DNA of 64,000 nucleotides from Agrobacterium arsenijevicii. GTDB lineage: Bacteria; Pseudomonadota; Alphaproteobacteria; Rhizobiales; Rhizobiaceae. The stretch lies in NCBI GenBank assembly GCA_000949895.1, contig JWIT01000024.1, positions 1 through 64,000 of the forward strand. The letters run 5' to 3'. The notes under the pieces are model-generated. The model was not told the DNA's origin and searched no databases. It saw only the letters and a program-made list of their open reading frames with translations. Below are positions 44,966 through 54,237 of the stretch, piece after piece. Position numbers and translations under genes: made by a program. The number at the start of each line of letters is the position of its first letter. Position 1 is the first letter of the stretch.

Positions 44966-46513
44966 TCAACGCGTTCTGTCTGGTGGAGGGCGTGTGGAAC
45001 TCCTTAGCCTGCCCGAGATCGGACCGTCTTCGATGCGCTGGGCCTCCTCTGCCCTTTTCTGCCCGCGCGTGCGGACCACCCGGTCCAGATCATCACCGCG
45101 TCGGCGTGCGCTTGCGGCGGCGCTGCGCGCTGCTGCCTGAGCCGCCGTTTCATCCGGAAGCTCGGCGGCGTTCCCCGATGGGCCTCCCCCTCCGCCATCT
45201 GGGGTAACGCGGAACGTGACTTGGAACTGCTCCAAGGGTGAGTTGTCAGGTGCTTCTGGCCGGTCTTCGGAAGCGGCCGGTGGCGGTGAGAGATCCGCGT
45301 GTCTGGCGGAATCGTTTTCCCGAGGGGGTGCGACGGATTGAACGTCTTCTTGTTCTGGAGAGAGAGAGGAATTCTCGGGAATGCGACGACGCAGGCGATC
45401 GCCTTCGGGGTCCTCCAACTCGCGGGTTGCGTGGTGGCGTTTTGTCCGCTCGCGGCGCTGTCGCTCCGCATCCCTGCTGCGATGGGCGTCTATGACATTG
45501 TTGTGCGATTCAGAGCCACCGCCGGACGTTCCGGGGTTGGCTTCGTCCTGCGCCGGATTATTCGTCGGTTCGACGCCTGTGCCTGTGGAAGAGGGACGTG
45601 CGGTGGCGGCAGCGTCGGCCTCGAGCGCCTGATGCACGTTATCATGATGACGGGAATGCGTGCTGCCATTGCCGCTTGTGGCGATGTCCGGTCGTAAATT
45701 CCCGCCACCGCCAGTCCCACCGCCAGTCTGGCCGCTTGCGGATCCGGCGCCCTGTGGTCTTTGCGTCGATGGGCCTGCGACGGGTTCTGGTGTTGGGGAA
45801 CGGGATGGTGATGCAGGGTCGACAGCAATCACCGTTAAATTATCCCACTGTTCGCGGACTTCAACGGCTCGGCGGGCATTGATGCGGAACTGTTCATTCG
45901 TCAATGACGGCGTTTCGATGCCTCGCTCGAGACGCGACGTGGCTTCCACGTCTATGCCTTCCTGCTGCGCCCGATACGCAAATTTTTCACGCATGATGGC
46001 ATAGTTTATCCTGGTATTTCGGCGCGCGATCTTCAACCATTCATGCTTTTTCGTATCGGGATCCCTCTGCAGCGACCTTCTATTTACGATGACATGCAGA
46101 TGGGGGTGAGGCTTGTCGGTGTGAAAAGCGGTAAGATAATCGAATTCATGCGTATTACCTCGGTCACCTTCGCGAATAATGGTGGCGCCGAACACATCTT
46201 CCGCAGCATTACGCATTGCCCGATATGCCGCGTTTTCGTCAGTACCGTTAGGCAGGCTGAAGACAATATGACTGGTCATATGCTGTTCGGCATCACCAAC
46301 CTGCTGGCCATCGATGTAGTTGCCTGCCTGCTCGCCCCAGCGCCGTGCCCAATCGGGAAGCTCATTATATGGAACGAATCCGGCGCCATGGCGTTCTGAA
46401 AACTGTAATTGCAGCTTTCCTTTTCGGGTCAGATATTCCATCTGCGAGCAGATGCGTTTGATGTTGCGCGCGCCACCTCGTCGCACGACGTGGACTATGG
46501 CTTGAGCGGCCAT
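44966..46513 (-). CDS. virD2: VirD2 relaxase
   Basis: 515 residues. The catalytic Tyr is Y27 (ICSQMEYLTRKGKLQLQ), with the metal-binding block FDYLTAFHTDKPHPHLHVIVNRR (His 131, 136, 138, 140), matching Agrobacterium VirD2. A conserved RLERGIETPSLT follows. From about 240 on the protein is a long disordered tail, with a bipartite basic cluster RTKRHHATRELEDPEGDRLRRR that could act as a nuclear signal, and an arginine-rich end SGRLRSSTRPPPDRTR expected for transport. It nicks DNA at the transfer origin or border and pilots the strand. Confidence 0.93.
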   Translation of the reverse strand: MAAQAIVHVVRRGGARNIKRICSQMEYLTRKGKLQLQFSERHGAGFVPYNELPDWARRWGEQAGNYIDGQQVGDAEQHMTSHIVFSLPNGTDENAAYRAMRNAAEDVFGATIIREGDRGNTHEFDYLTAFHTDKPHPHLHVIVNRRSLQRDPDTKKHEWLKIARRNTRINYAIMREKFAYRAQQEGIDVEATSRLERGIETPSLTNEQFRINARRAVEVREQWDNLTVIAVDPASPSRSPTPEPVAGPSTQRPQGAGSASGQTGGGTGGGGNLRPDIATSGNGSTHSRHHDNVHQALEADAAATARPSSTGTGVEPTNNPAQDEANPGTSGGGSESHNNVIDAHRSRDAERQRRERTKRHHATRELEDPEGDRLRRRIPENSSLSPEQEDVQSVAPPRENDSARHADLSPPPAASEDRPEAPDNSPLEQFQVTFRVTPDGGGGGPSGNAAELPDETAAQAAARSAAASARRRGDDLDRVVRTRGQKRAEEAQRIEDGPISGRLRSSTRPPPDRTR

Positions 46514-46562
46514 CGTTTAAGTCCTTTCGGTAATGTCAGGAACGTAACACCATATGCCGATG

Positions 46563-47024
46563 TCATTTTGCGGCTTCCTGCAGCCGCAGGCGACCGTCCA
46601 GGCGACGCTCCGCAATGTTCAGAATGGACATCAGGGTCGCATCCAGCCGGGCGAATTCGTAGCCGAATTCCGCGCGTAATTTTGTAAATTCAGCTATGTC
46701 CACAGCGCCGCTTTGCATGCTGGTGGCATGCATGCGGGCGATATCGCGCGAGATGTCGCTGATGGATTTCAGAACAGTTTCAAGTATTTCCCGGGTGGCC
46801 GTATCGACCTCGATAAAGCCGCCAATGCGGCGCGCCGCGACACGCAAAGCCATGTTGTTGGTGAGACCGAACTCGCTTGCCTGTTCACTGAAGGCTTTGA
46901 ATTCTTCCTCTCGCAGACGGACGCTCACTATTTTGTACTGATCCATCCCCGCTTTTACGGAATCGTGATCTGTATTCCCCTGGAGATTAAGCCCGGGTAG
47001 TTGTGCAGTTTTTGCGTCTGACAT
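46563..47024 (-). CDS. virD1: VirD1 relaxosome protein
   Basis: About 153 residues from ATG 47024 (the frame also permits a GTG at 47039). A ribbon-helix-helix N-terminal part (YKIVSVRLREEEFKAFSEQASEFGLTNNMALRVAARR) leads to GGFIEVDTATREILETV and a C-terminal helix pair ending SILNIAERR, as in VirD1. It is needed with VirD2 for site-specific nicking. It precedes virD2 by 49 bp. A box-like TTCCACCTGAAA lies at the start codon and is too close to act as promoter. Confidence 0.85.
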   Translation of the reverse strand: MSDAKTAQLPGLNLQGNTDHDSVKAGMDQYKIVSVRLREEEFKAFSEQASEFGLTNNMALRVAARRIGGFIEVDTATREILETVLKSISDISRDIARMHATSMQSGAVDIAEFTKLRAEFGYEFARLDATLMSILNIAERRLDGRLRLQEAAK

Positions 47025-47135
47025 GATGACTATTTCCACCTGAAAATATGCGAATTCTTTATAAAACTGAAATATTGGAAGAGAATATCGTCGGCTTCAT
47101 TTCCATAAATGAGCTATCTGATGTGCTCTTTCTCA

Positions 47136-48713
47136 TTAACGACCATAATCCTCTCCCCGGGCCCGTTCCGGTATTGGCTTTCTGGGGATTGTAGCGTTGT
47201 CCGCTGAGGGATAAGCCCTCTCAAAACTACCTCGGTTCGCGAAACGGCTTACGGTCCCTGCCGACGGGGCTAGCGATCCCATCTCCACATTCTTGCCTTT
47301 GACGTCGCCCGTCGAACGGCGCCCGTCGTTGCCTGCCGACCGGCTTGAGGTTGCTGGTGGAATCGCTAACGATTCCGTCAGCGCATTCTTGCCTTTGTCG
47401 TCGCCCGTCGAACGGCCTCCGTCGTTGCTTGCCGACCGGTTTGAGGTTGCTGGTGGAATCGATAGAGATTCCATCAGCGCTTTCTTGCCGTTGTCTGCCA
47501 CATCGCCTGATGACGTTTTTGATCTCTCGCCAAGCTTTGGAACAGCTTGCCAGTGATCGGGTAATGGCTTCGTGACCGGAGGTTGGGTCTGATCTCTCTC
47601 TGAAGAGGGTGAACGAGAACCGAGCCTGTGAATGGGAGGAGGAGGATTGGGAAGAGGAATATTCGTCAGTGTGTGCTCGGCGGCCACGGACGATGTCGGC
47701 TTCCGGGGGAGGAGAGGAGGCGGCGCGGTGGTGGAGGTTGCGGATCTGTCTTGCATCTCCTGGTGAGGAGGGGCGGGTCTGACGTTTTCCGTGGTCGCCC
47801 GTTGTTTGGCTTCTCTCAGCCGTCGCTGCTGCTCCATTTCCCCGATTGTTAATTCAACTGGAATAACCTTTTTGGTGCGGAGAAATCTTTTGGTCGTCAC
47901 CAGTTTAAGCCGGTCGCCTTTGTACTGGACGTCTTCAGTGTATAGTATTCCGCGTTTGGCGTGTGTGGTTGCAATGCTGCCGTCAGGCTTGAACGACACG
48001 CTCTTTTCTCCGAAGAAGCCTTTCCTGCCCGTAGGAGTTAATTTCCCTGTGGCCTCATCCCGGTCGAATGTGTTTACCCTTTGCCCTTTTTGCTGGGTGA
48101 CTATGCGTTTACCGTCTTTGAGTGCGGACATCGTTTCGGTAACAGGACTGAACAGGATACCGTCTCGCAAGCGTTCGGTCGAGAAACGTGTGCGGATCAA
48201 TCTTCCTTTGGTGTCCCTATCCCATTGTTCTTTTGCACGCCCATTGCTGAGGTTGACTGTTTCTTTCAGGAGCTTGCCATCAACGTCATATCGGCTATCG
48301 ATGAGCGTCCTATTGCCACGCATCAGTTTATATCTGGAAACATATTTCAGTGGATTCCCTTCGGCATCCTTGCTTCCAGGAATGTCCTCCACATGCTGTT
48401 CTGCTCTTTTACCCCACCACTTTTTTTTCCTGCGGATCATCACATCGGGCTGGTCGGGCTCGTACATGATCTTCTTTCGAAAGCTCTGGTACATGACACC
48501 GACCTTGCCCTCTGGTCCGGCAAGATCATGGAGCGCGGCTTCCTCGGCGTAGCGAGGTGCCTTTCCCTCCTGTCCGTAGCGATCGTTGAAAGCGTCGGCC
48601 TCGTCTGCCCGAATTGTCGACGCTGCCGAGAGTTCTTTCTCTGCTTCTTTCAATCGTTTGGCGAAACGTTTGCCCAGGACAAGGTCGGGGGTACTGGAAG
48701 AGAATCGAGCCAT
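47136..48713 (-). CDS. VirE3-like candidate effector
   Basis: 525 residues, AGGAGG before ATG 48713. The central part (about 100-290) is built of short beta-type units such as SRYDVDGKLLKETVNLSNGRAKEQWDRDTKGRL, resembling the repeated G-x-hhxExxxxxG units of VirE3. The C-terminal third is Ser/Pro-rich and carries two or three repeats of LSIPPATSNRSASNDGGRSTGD type (about 410-475). The tail IPERARGEDYGR is moderately arginine-rich. Its place after virE2 matches Agrobacterium virE3. No F-box. The match is by pattern, not strong identity. Confidence 0.6.
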   Translation of the reverse strand: MARFSSSTPDLVLGKRFAKRLKEAEKELSAASTIRADEADAFNDRYGQEGKAPRYAEEAALHDLAGPEGKVGVMYQSFRKKIMYEPDQPDVMIRRKKKWWGKRAEQHVEDIPGSKDAEGNPLKYVSRYKLMRGNRTLIDSRYDVDGKLLKETVNLSNGRAKEQWDRDTKGRLIRTRFSTERLRDGILFSPVTETMSALKDGKRIVTQQKGQRVNTFDRDEATGKLTPTGRKGFFGEKSVSFKPDGSIATTHAKRGILYTEDVQYKGDRLKLVTTKRFLRTKKVIPVELTIGEMEQQRRLREAKQRATTENVRPAPPHQEMQDRSATSTTAPPPLLPRKPTSSVAAEHTLTNIPLPNPPPPIHRLGSRSPSSERDQTQPPVTKPLPDHWQAVPKLGERSKTSSGDVADNGKKALMESLSIPPATSNRSASNDGGRSTGDDKGKNALTESLAIPPATSSRSAGNDGRRSTGDVKGKNVEMGSLAPSAGTVSRFANRGSFERAYPSADNATIPRKPIPERARGEDYGR

Positions 48714-48859
48714 TGTAATCCTCCTGGTGGAGCGTTAACTCATGAGCGGCGCTTCGTAATTCGAAAGACGCGTTCCGCGATGCTCCTCGCGGGCCATGAG
48801 TGTTTCTGTGTTGGTTGTAAATGAAGGAGCAGCGAGCCTGCTCTTGTTCTTCGTATCCA

Positions 48860-50437
48860 TCAACTGATGTCGTGATCCCCATCATGATCTCTGGACGGAG
48901 ATCGGTTCTGGATGTCCATTCTGCTGTTGGTTGCTGCCCTGGTCGCTGGGGCGGGATTCTCTGGCGTCAGGCCTTGAACCCGTTGATCCGGTTCCGTTTT
49001 GATCCCTGCGCCAGGAATAGCTGCCGTAGGCTCGGTTTTTATCTCCTTGGCGAAGTGGAGGAACTTCGACTCGGCTACAGCCTCAGACCTGATGGCGTTG
49101 AGTTCCTCCCATGCGGCGGGCGGGATCGAATTGGGGCCCATCGAGGCCATATTGCGAAAACTTCCGTTGCGACCACCCTGTTCTCCCTCGGTCGCCAGGA
49201 AGGTTTTGTCGTCGGGAAAGCTCTTTCTGAATGCCTCGCCTCGCACGGTGATATGCTTGTCATGAAACGGATAGAGAATTTGCCCGTCCTGGACCCAGCC
49301 ATGGGGGGAGTTTTCATATCTGTCGTACATGGCGTTTCTTGCGTTGGAAGTCATTGTGTGCGGATCGTTCTCCACGGTCTCAACCCATGGCCCTTTGTGG
49401 ATCCGCGTGGCGCTGGCCGCCTCCAGCCTGTCCAATGCTTCCGCGAGGTGTCCGGACTCGTTCGTCTGGGCTATTTCGATCGGCAGATAGGTGTTGTTAC
49501 GGCGATCTCTGACGTTGATAGCAAAGTCGTCGGTCTCCGCGCTCGGACCGGAACGTAGCCTCATCGCCGGGAGAGAGTCAGGATGCTGCTCAAGAATCAT
49601 TTCTGCCGGATAAATGCGTTTATCCGGGGTGATAACCATAATTTCGGGCAGATTTTTGATATGGCCTTCACGAAGGTAGCCTCCGAATCTGTGTTCGGCC
49701 GTATTCCAGTCCGGGCGGGAGTTGATGTATTCCGGGGTGTGGTAAAAATTGCTCTCTGACTTTAGTGCTACATGGGTTGCACCAAATTGTTCCTTCATGG
49801 CTGCAATGTTATGCAGGCCGTCATTTTCCTGCCGGAATACGAGGATACCCGCGTAGCCATTATGCAGGAGAACATCGGGCGCAGCCGCTCCCGTGGGTTT
49901 CGGATGTATATATTCATAGTTTTGTTCACGAAGCCCGGCGGGCGTCTTGAATTCCCTGTTTTCTCCCTCCAGCCTGTACTTCGGTAATGTCTGCCCCTGG
50001 GCGTTTTTCCATGTTCCCTGTGGCTCCTTTGGGGGATCGAAGTGAATAGGCACGCCGTCTTGCCTTAAATGCTTCCTTGCGATGTTTCGGCTTTCGACGA
50101 AAATTGCCATGTCTTCGGATTTGGTCAGCTTTTGGCCGTTTTTACTGGCCAGTTTTTCCCGTGCCAACCCGGCTTTTATGGTTTTATCGTACAGTTGAGA
50201 CGGAATATAATTCCCATTCGTATCCCTCTTGAGGATCAGGAGATGGTCGAGATCCCTGTGCGTGGGATTTCCGTATTTTTTTGTAAAATCTTGCGGAGCC
50301 AACGCGTCCCAAATGATGCCTTTATCATCCTTGGGGACACAGACAAAAAGCCCTGCGTTATTATTTGCTTTCAATCTAACATCACGATCACCTGCAATAG
50401 ATGCGGCAATCTGTTCTTTATAGTCTTCTTCAACCAT
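48860..50437 (-). CDS. virE2: VirE2-family secreted ssDNA-binding protein, divergent
   Basis: 525 residues. Collinear with Agrobacterium VirE2: LDHL...GNYIPxxL near 60-80; YRLEGENREFKT; then YEYIHPKPTGAAAPDVLL aligning with the RYEHQFQAGSLLPDIL region; LKSESNFYHTPEYI with LKSKSGIMHDSKYL; and FLATEGEQGGRNGSFRN with IADRNEKGQRTGTYTN. The disordered N-terminus of Agrobacterium VirE2 is shorter here, and the C-terminal tail is longer (about 55 residues, with two KTEP units, ending SPSRDHDGDHDIS). Expected role: coats the transferred strand inside the recipient cell. Encoded directly after a small acidic VirE1-like gene. Confidence 0.82.
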   Translation of the reverse strand: MVEEDYKEQIAASIAGDRDVRLKANNNAGLFVCVPKDDKGIIWDALAPQDFTKKYGNPTHRDLDHLLILKRDTNGNYIPSQLYDKTIKAGLAREKLASKNGQKLTKSEDMAIFVESRNIARKHLRQDGVPIHFDPPKEPQGTWKNAQGQTLPKYRLEGENREFKTPAGLREQNYEYIHPKPTGAAAPDVLLHNGYAGILVFRQENDGLHNIAAMKEQFGATHVALKSESNFYHTPEYINSRPDWNTAEHRFGGYLREGHIKNLPEIMVITPDKRIYPAEMILEQHPDSLPAMRLRSGPSAETDDFAINVRDRRNNTYLPIEIAQTNESGHLAEALDRLEAASATRIHKGPWVETVENDPHTMTSNARNAMYDRYENSPHGWVQDGQILYPFHDKHITVRGEAFRKSFPDDKTFLATEGEQGGRNGSFRNMASMGPNSIPPAAWEELNAIRSEAVAESKFLHFAKEIKTEPTAAIPGAGIKTEPDQRVQGLTPENPAPATRAATNSRMDIQNRSPSRDHDGDHDIS

Positions 50438-50471
50438 AATAATATCCCTGATAAAAATCTATATAATACGC

Positions 50472-50675
50472 TTATTTCTCAGTATTGTTTTTCGGAGACT
50501 CCAGAGATTCCATCAGAGATGCGAGTTCCTCGTCCTCTCTGGTTTCGAAAAACGGCTCGCCATCGTAGTGGTCATCGCTGCCGTCATCGTCTGCAAGTTG
50601 CTTTGCGGTGGAGGATATAATTCGAAGGCCGCGCCTGGTTGAGCCTTCAGGTGATGATCTCTGGTCGTTGGTCAT
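50472..50675 (-). CDS. VirE1-like secretion chaperone
   Basis: 67 residues, strongly acidic (AKQLADDDGSDDHYDGEPFF, then REDEELASLMESLE), with a predicted amphipathic C-terminal helix. AAGGA precedes ATG 50675. Size, charge and position 34 bp before virE2 match VirE1, the chaperone that keeps VirE2 from binding DNA or aggregating before export. Sequence identity is too low to decide by itself; the call rests on context. Confidence 0.65.
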   Translation of the reverse strand: MTNDQRSSPEGSTRRGLRIISSTAKQLADDDGSDDHYDGEPFFETREDEELASLMESLESPKNNTEK

Positions 50676-50835
50676 ATTATTTATCCTTAAAAGGAATAGA
50701 TTGTAGTATTCGGGCGTTATACTGTCCCGGGTCGGTCTGATGGTCGCTCCGCTGTCGTCAATAACGAGCGAAGATCATGCATTGGAACAGGGTGAAAATT
50801 TATCACCACTTGAGTTTTATAGGCAGCGTATTTGC

Positions 50836-50849
50836 GCTACAGCTGTAAC
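50836..50849. promoter_or_regulatory. vir box upstream of virE1, GTTACAGCTGTAGC
   Basis: Read leftward this 14-mer matches the vir-box form at all but one position. It is 161 bp before virE1 and is the likely VirG site for the virE genes and perhaps for virD downstream, as all lie leftward without another good box. Confidence 0.65.
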
Positions 50850-51470
50850 AGGCATTGTCGTTCGTCAGGATGTATTGCGGGGTCCAGAGAGCGGCTTTGC
50901 TGATCGGCAAATCGGACGATATTCCGGCATCACAACCGGCGTTCGTTCGGATATGAATACTAGATTGAAGAGGGCGCCCGGTTTGCCTGACGCACCGGAC
51001 AAAAATCGTTCTCCCGCGTCAGTGTGTCTCTGGTGGCGGCAGGCGACACATGGTTCCGGCGCGGTCGTCCTGGCCGAAGCCAGACAGAAATCCCACCTAT
51101 CCCGGCGGCTCAAATTTCCTGAGACAGCTCTTTCTGGCTACATTCTCCGAAGCGTCGGCCCACTACAGCATTCAGGCGCGATTGACAGCAGAGCGCGGTT
51201 CTCGGCCTCTCTCGTCATATGGAGAAGGTGAACGAAAAGTTGGACGAGCGCTATTGGTGAGCACCTGGCGACGAACGTGACCGGGTCTCTCGCTTGAAAC
51301 GGATGCCGTGAACAAAACGGCGAGCGTCAGTGGCGCAGGGCAGCGGAAGAAATCTGGATCGGACCATGCCCTGAATTTCCCGTCCAGGCAGGGTGTGGAC
51401 GTCCAGTCCGGGTCAAGGTTCACTTTCGAGAACGGACATATGATTGTACCCGGAAATCCCGCTTCTGGGC
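50850..51470. other. Intergenic 0.6 kb between virE and virF promoters
   Basis: No convincing gene. A plus-strand frame covering 50740-51231 contains a vir box and lacks a ribosome site, so I treat it as chance or relic. Composition is more GC-rich than the flanking effectors, which could mean a decayed gene. Confidence 0.4.
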
Positions 51471-51484
51471 GTTACAAATGAAAC
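51471..51484. promoter_or_regulatory. Perfect vir box, GTTACAAATGAAAC
   Basis: Matches the classical vir-box consensus RTTDCAWWTGHAAY at all 14 positions and lies 100 bp before the virF-like start. The strongest single link between this effector and VirG control. Confidence 0.8.
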
Positions 51485-51583
51485 ACGATATTGGTTTGGA
51501 CGATGCCATGCGCCAAATAGTATTCCCACAAAGCCAGCTCGTTCATGGCCTCATGTGTGGTTGCTACAAAAGGAGCGATGATC

Positions 51584-52936
51584 ATGGCAAATGGAAGTAA
51601 GGTTGAAGCTGAAAGTCTCCCGGCTCATCAATCTGGACCCGGTACAGAGCAGCTGGATCCATATCTCTTTAGACGCCTGCCGTCTGAACTCGTGGAGCAG
51701 GTCGGGATGTATATGGTCTCGGACGATATCCATGAGACAGCACGCAGACTGGACGATTTCAGGACGTTTTCACCACATGCGAACGCGGTTGCAAAAACAT
51801 CGTCCCGACTAAACAGGGTTCAAGCGCGAATTCATTATCTGCGGTCGCTTGCAAATGATCACTATGCGGCTGTTGTGAAGGAGGAACTTCCAGAGGTTCA
51901 GCGGGAGGTATTTAACTTGCCGCCAGAACTGGAGCCAGTCCCTGCGGTAGATCACGTGCAAGCCGTGGGGCCAATTCTCAAACTTCGATCTTCAGCGGAA
52001 AACTCTGACCTCGTTACGAAGATACTCGCAATTCCAGATAGCGTGGTGAGATCTGAGACGATCAGCGCAATGACGCCATATTTTGACGACGTTGCCAAAA
52101 ATGATCGGTCAAGTCTCATCAAGGAAGCAATCAGAATACTTGGAGACAGAGGGCATCCCCTTACCAGGGTCGATTTCGAGGAGCACGGCGCAGAGGGTTA
52201 CTCGATCAATATAGAAGGACGTCATGAGGCGGCCGATGTCGTTGTTGAATCCAGAGCACGCGGCTACCTGACAAAAGAACACCTGTCCGATCTCTTCGAT
52301 CTTACGACGCATTGGCCAGAATTAAGTGGCCTGCTCGCCCGGCGCGAAAAAGAACGCCGGGAAAGCATCCGCACACAACTTCGGGAGGCTGGAGCAAACA
52401 TGACTGCGGTGGAAGTACTGAAGTCTGACAGTTCCGCATTAAAAACAACTCAGACTTCCCGGATGACGGGGCATTTTTCTGAAATTGGGCCGGAGGCCCT
52501 CTCAGCTCTCATTGATAATGCAATTACGACTTTCGCCCGGATGGACGTTCCTGTCGAGTGGAAGGTTAGAAAACAGGCAGTTGATGTCCTTGTTGAAGCG
52601 CGCGCCGGGGGCTATCTGACAAAGGACCACAAATCAAAGCTGAATAACCTCACGCGCGATAATCCGGAGTTAAAGCAAGCCCTCTCCAAAGGAATGGAGA
52701 GCCATAAGAAATATGCTGTAGGCAAGGCATCCGACGCGGAAATTGCGAACCTCCGCAAAACCTTCGACGACGTAAAAAACGTAGGCTTGCCGCCACTCGA
52801 TGCCGCAAGGTTGCCTGCCGAACATGCAAGAATGGATTCTCTGCAGAGAGTTTCAAAGGCCGTGGAAAAATCATCTACCATGTTGAGGCAGCAGCTCAGA
52901 GACGCCAATCGGGACAGGTCTGGTCAGGGGCGTTGA
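51584..52936 (+). CDS. VirF-like F-box effector with internal duplication
   Basis: 450 residues from ATG 51584 (AAGGAG at ideal spacing; ATG 51578 is too close). An F-box-like motif at about 30-80, FRRLPSELVEQVGMYMVSDDIHETARRLDDFRTFS, resembles VirF (LPDHVLTEVAKRLATNNPVESAENIANF), followed by SSRLNRVQARIHYLRS similar to the VirF SSRLKILSRNAKLLS. Two related blocks in the rest (VVVESRARGYLTKEHLSDL near 220 and VLVEARAGGYLTKDHKSKL near 335) reveal a tandem duplication. The tail RDANRDRSGQGR is arginine-rich. VirF recruits host Skp1 for protein degradation. This protein is twice as long as VirF. Confidence 0.75.
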   Translation: MANGSKVEAESLPAHQSGPGTEQLDPYLFRRLPSELVEQVGMYMVSDDIHETARRLDDFRTFSPHANAVAKTSSRLNRVQARIHYLRSLANDHYAAVVKEELPEVQREVFNLPPELEPVPAVDHVQAVGPILKLRSSAENSDLVTKILAIPDSVVRSETISAMTPYFDDVAKNDRSSLIKEAIRILGDRGHPLTRVDFEEHGAEGYSINIEGRHEAADVVVESRARGYLTKEHLSDLFDLTTHWPELSGLLARREKERRESIRTQLREAGANMTAVEVLKSDSSALKTTQTSRMTGHFSEIGPEALSALIDNAITTFARMDVPVEWKVRKQAVDVLVEARAGGYLTKDHKSKLNNLTRDNPELKQALSKGMESHKKYAVGKASDAEIANLRKTFDDVKNVGLPPLDAARLPAEHARMDSLQRVSKAVEKSSTMLRQQLRDANRDRSGQGR

Positions 52937-53139
52937 GGCAGTCGCCGCTTTATCCCGCACTGAAAGCTTGTTCGAAACGACGACACAGGATGGCAAGTCG
53001 GATGGTGCGCGGCGCGTAAATTGGACCGATGGAAATCCTGTTAGCGAAGTTTGAATGTGGTCAAACAGGGCGAAACAGTTTGCTGGAAATTGCGGTCGTT
53101 CACGCTCCTGTCAAAAGCGCTTCTTTCGGTATCCATCCT

Positions 53140-54168
53140 TTACCGGCACATTTCTCTATCCCGCAATCGTTCAACGTGGACGCGTTGGTTCTGCTTGACC
53201 GCAGACTTTGCCGGGGATGCCTCAATGTTGTCGATACGAGCTTCGGCGGCGGCAATTATGGCAGCTCGGCTCGTTTTATGCGGTGCTACCGCATCTGGAT
53301 GCCGGTGCAGGTATTCCTGATATTCAGCGATCGTGTCCTCTTGTCTGGAGGCTTTAATCCAGATGCCTATCTCTTTCCAGTTCTCCGAAAAATTGCGTAT
53401 CCCAATCGAAATGCCTGCATCTTCCCACATTTCCCGTTCGTCATCGTCCATAGATTCCGAAGTATCTGCAACTTGAGTCTCGCGCAGGATAGGCTTGATC
53501 TTATTGGGCCATTCGGAAGCAGGGAACCATTCATGACGCCAGGGATCGCAAAATACCGCCTGCTCCGGCAGTGGAGGGGCCCTGTCAAGGCTGTAGCTAC
53601 CCCATGCAGATCTGGAGCTCGCCAACTCGGAAGGGCTGGCACCAATCACAAGGAGGTCATGGTTGTCCCCGACGAAAAGAATGGATACCTCCTTCGCGTC
53701 GGTATGATTCAAGAGGTACTTGAAAGCGGCAAGGGATTGCTCGCCGCAGTTTCCCATGCCAAACGCCTCGACGTGGTCAGCCTGCCACAGAGCAGCGGCT
53801 CCCGCCGACATTCCGGGTGGTTGGTTTTCTGCAAGATCTGCATTAAACTGGTTACGCAACCGTTGCCGGGTATTGCTATCTCCCAGCTTGCCGGAAAGAG
53901 CGTGTCCCTGTGCTTCGTCGATGGGGCGATTGGTGGATCCCAAAAAGAGTTTTTGCTCCGCATATTTTACAGCGTTCTCGGCATAAATGAGGTTCTTCGT
54001 CCGGCCAGCGGACGGTAAGATATTTTGTGGTATGTCGGCGTTCTCAGCATGAATAAGGTTCTTGGTCCGCTGATGTCGAGGTTCCTCGAAGGCAGACTTC
54101 TCGTTCTCCCTTTTCAGGGAGCTTTTTTTCTCTCGATACTTTTCCTTCAATTTTGACCAAAAGGACAT
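53140..54168 (-). CDS. Candidate effector, papain/transglutaminase-like cysteine enzyme
   Basis: 342 residues, GGAG before ATG 54168. A possible catalytic triad C141 (GMGNCGEQS), H170 (VGDNHDLLVIG) and D208 (FCDPWRHEW) follows the order and spacing of transglutaminase-like/papain-fold cysteine enzymes, a class common among secreted effectors. The N-terminus is highly basic (KLKEKYREKKSSLKRE) and holds a repeat RTKNLIHAENA / RTKNLIYAENA (34-44, 56-66). The tail HVERLRDREMCR has spaced arginines. A weak vir-box-like element lies 56 bp upstream. No Agrobacterium effector of this type comes to mind. Confidence 0.65.
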   Translation of the reverse strand: MSFWSKLKEKYREKKSSLKRENEKSAFEEPRHQRTKNLIHAENADIPQNILPSAGRTKNLIYAENAVKYAEQKLFLGSTNRPIDEAQGHALSGKLGDSNTRQRLRNQFNADLAENQPPGMSAGAAALWQADHVEAFGMGNCGEQSLAAFKYLLNHTDAKEVSILFVGDNHDLLVIGASPSELASSRSAWGSYSLDRAPPLPEQAVFCDPWRHEWFPASEWPNKIKPILRETQVADTSESMDDDEREMWEDAGISIGIRNFSENWKEIGIWIKASRQEDTIAEYQEYLHRHPDAVAPHKTSRAAIIAAAEARIDNIEASPAKSAVKQNQRVHVERLRDREMCR

Positions 54169-54223
54169 GTGAATACTCCAAAATTTTCATGGCCCAAACG
54201 GGTGTCCAACTCGCCATTGAAAA

Positions 54224-54237
54224 CTTCAGCTGACACA
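54224..54237. promoter_or_regulatory. Weak vir-box-like element ACTTCAGCTGACAC
   Basis: Shares the CAGCTG core and most of the TTNCANNTGNAA pattern, with two mismatches. Its position, 56 bp before the cysteine-enzyme gene and reading leftward, is what a VirG site would need. Support is moderate at best. Confidence 0.35.

Noticed and set aside
43243..45207. 654-codon plus-strand open frame antisense to virD4
   Set aside because: Mirror of the codon bias of virD4, which has all family motifs; no motif or ribosome site in the antisense frame.
47032..47045. Vir-box-like TTCCACCTGAAA at virD1
   Set aside because: Overlaps the start region of virD1 and cannot serve as its promoter; flanks do not fit.
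50740..51231. 163-codon plus-strand frame upstream of virF
   Set aside because: Contains a vir box, lacks a ribosome site and shows no motif; more likely promoter or relic sequence.
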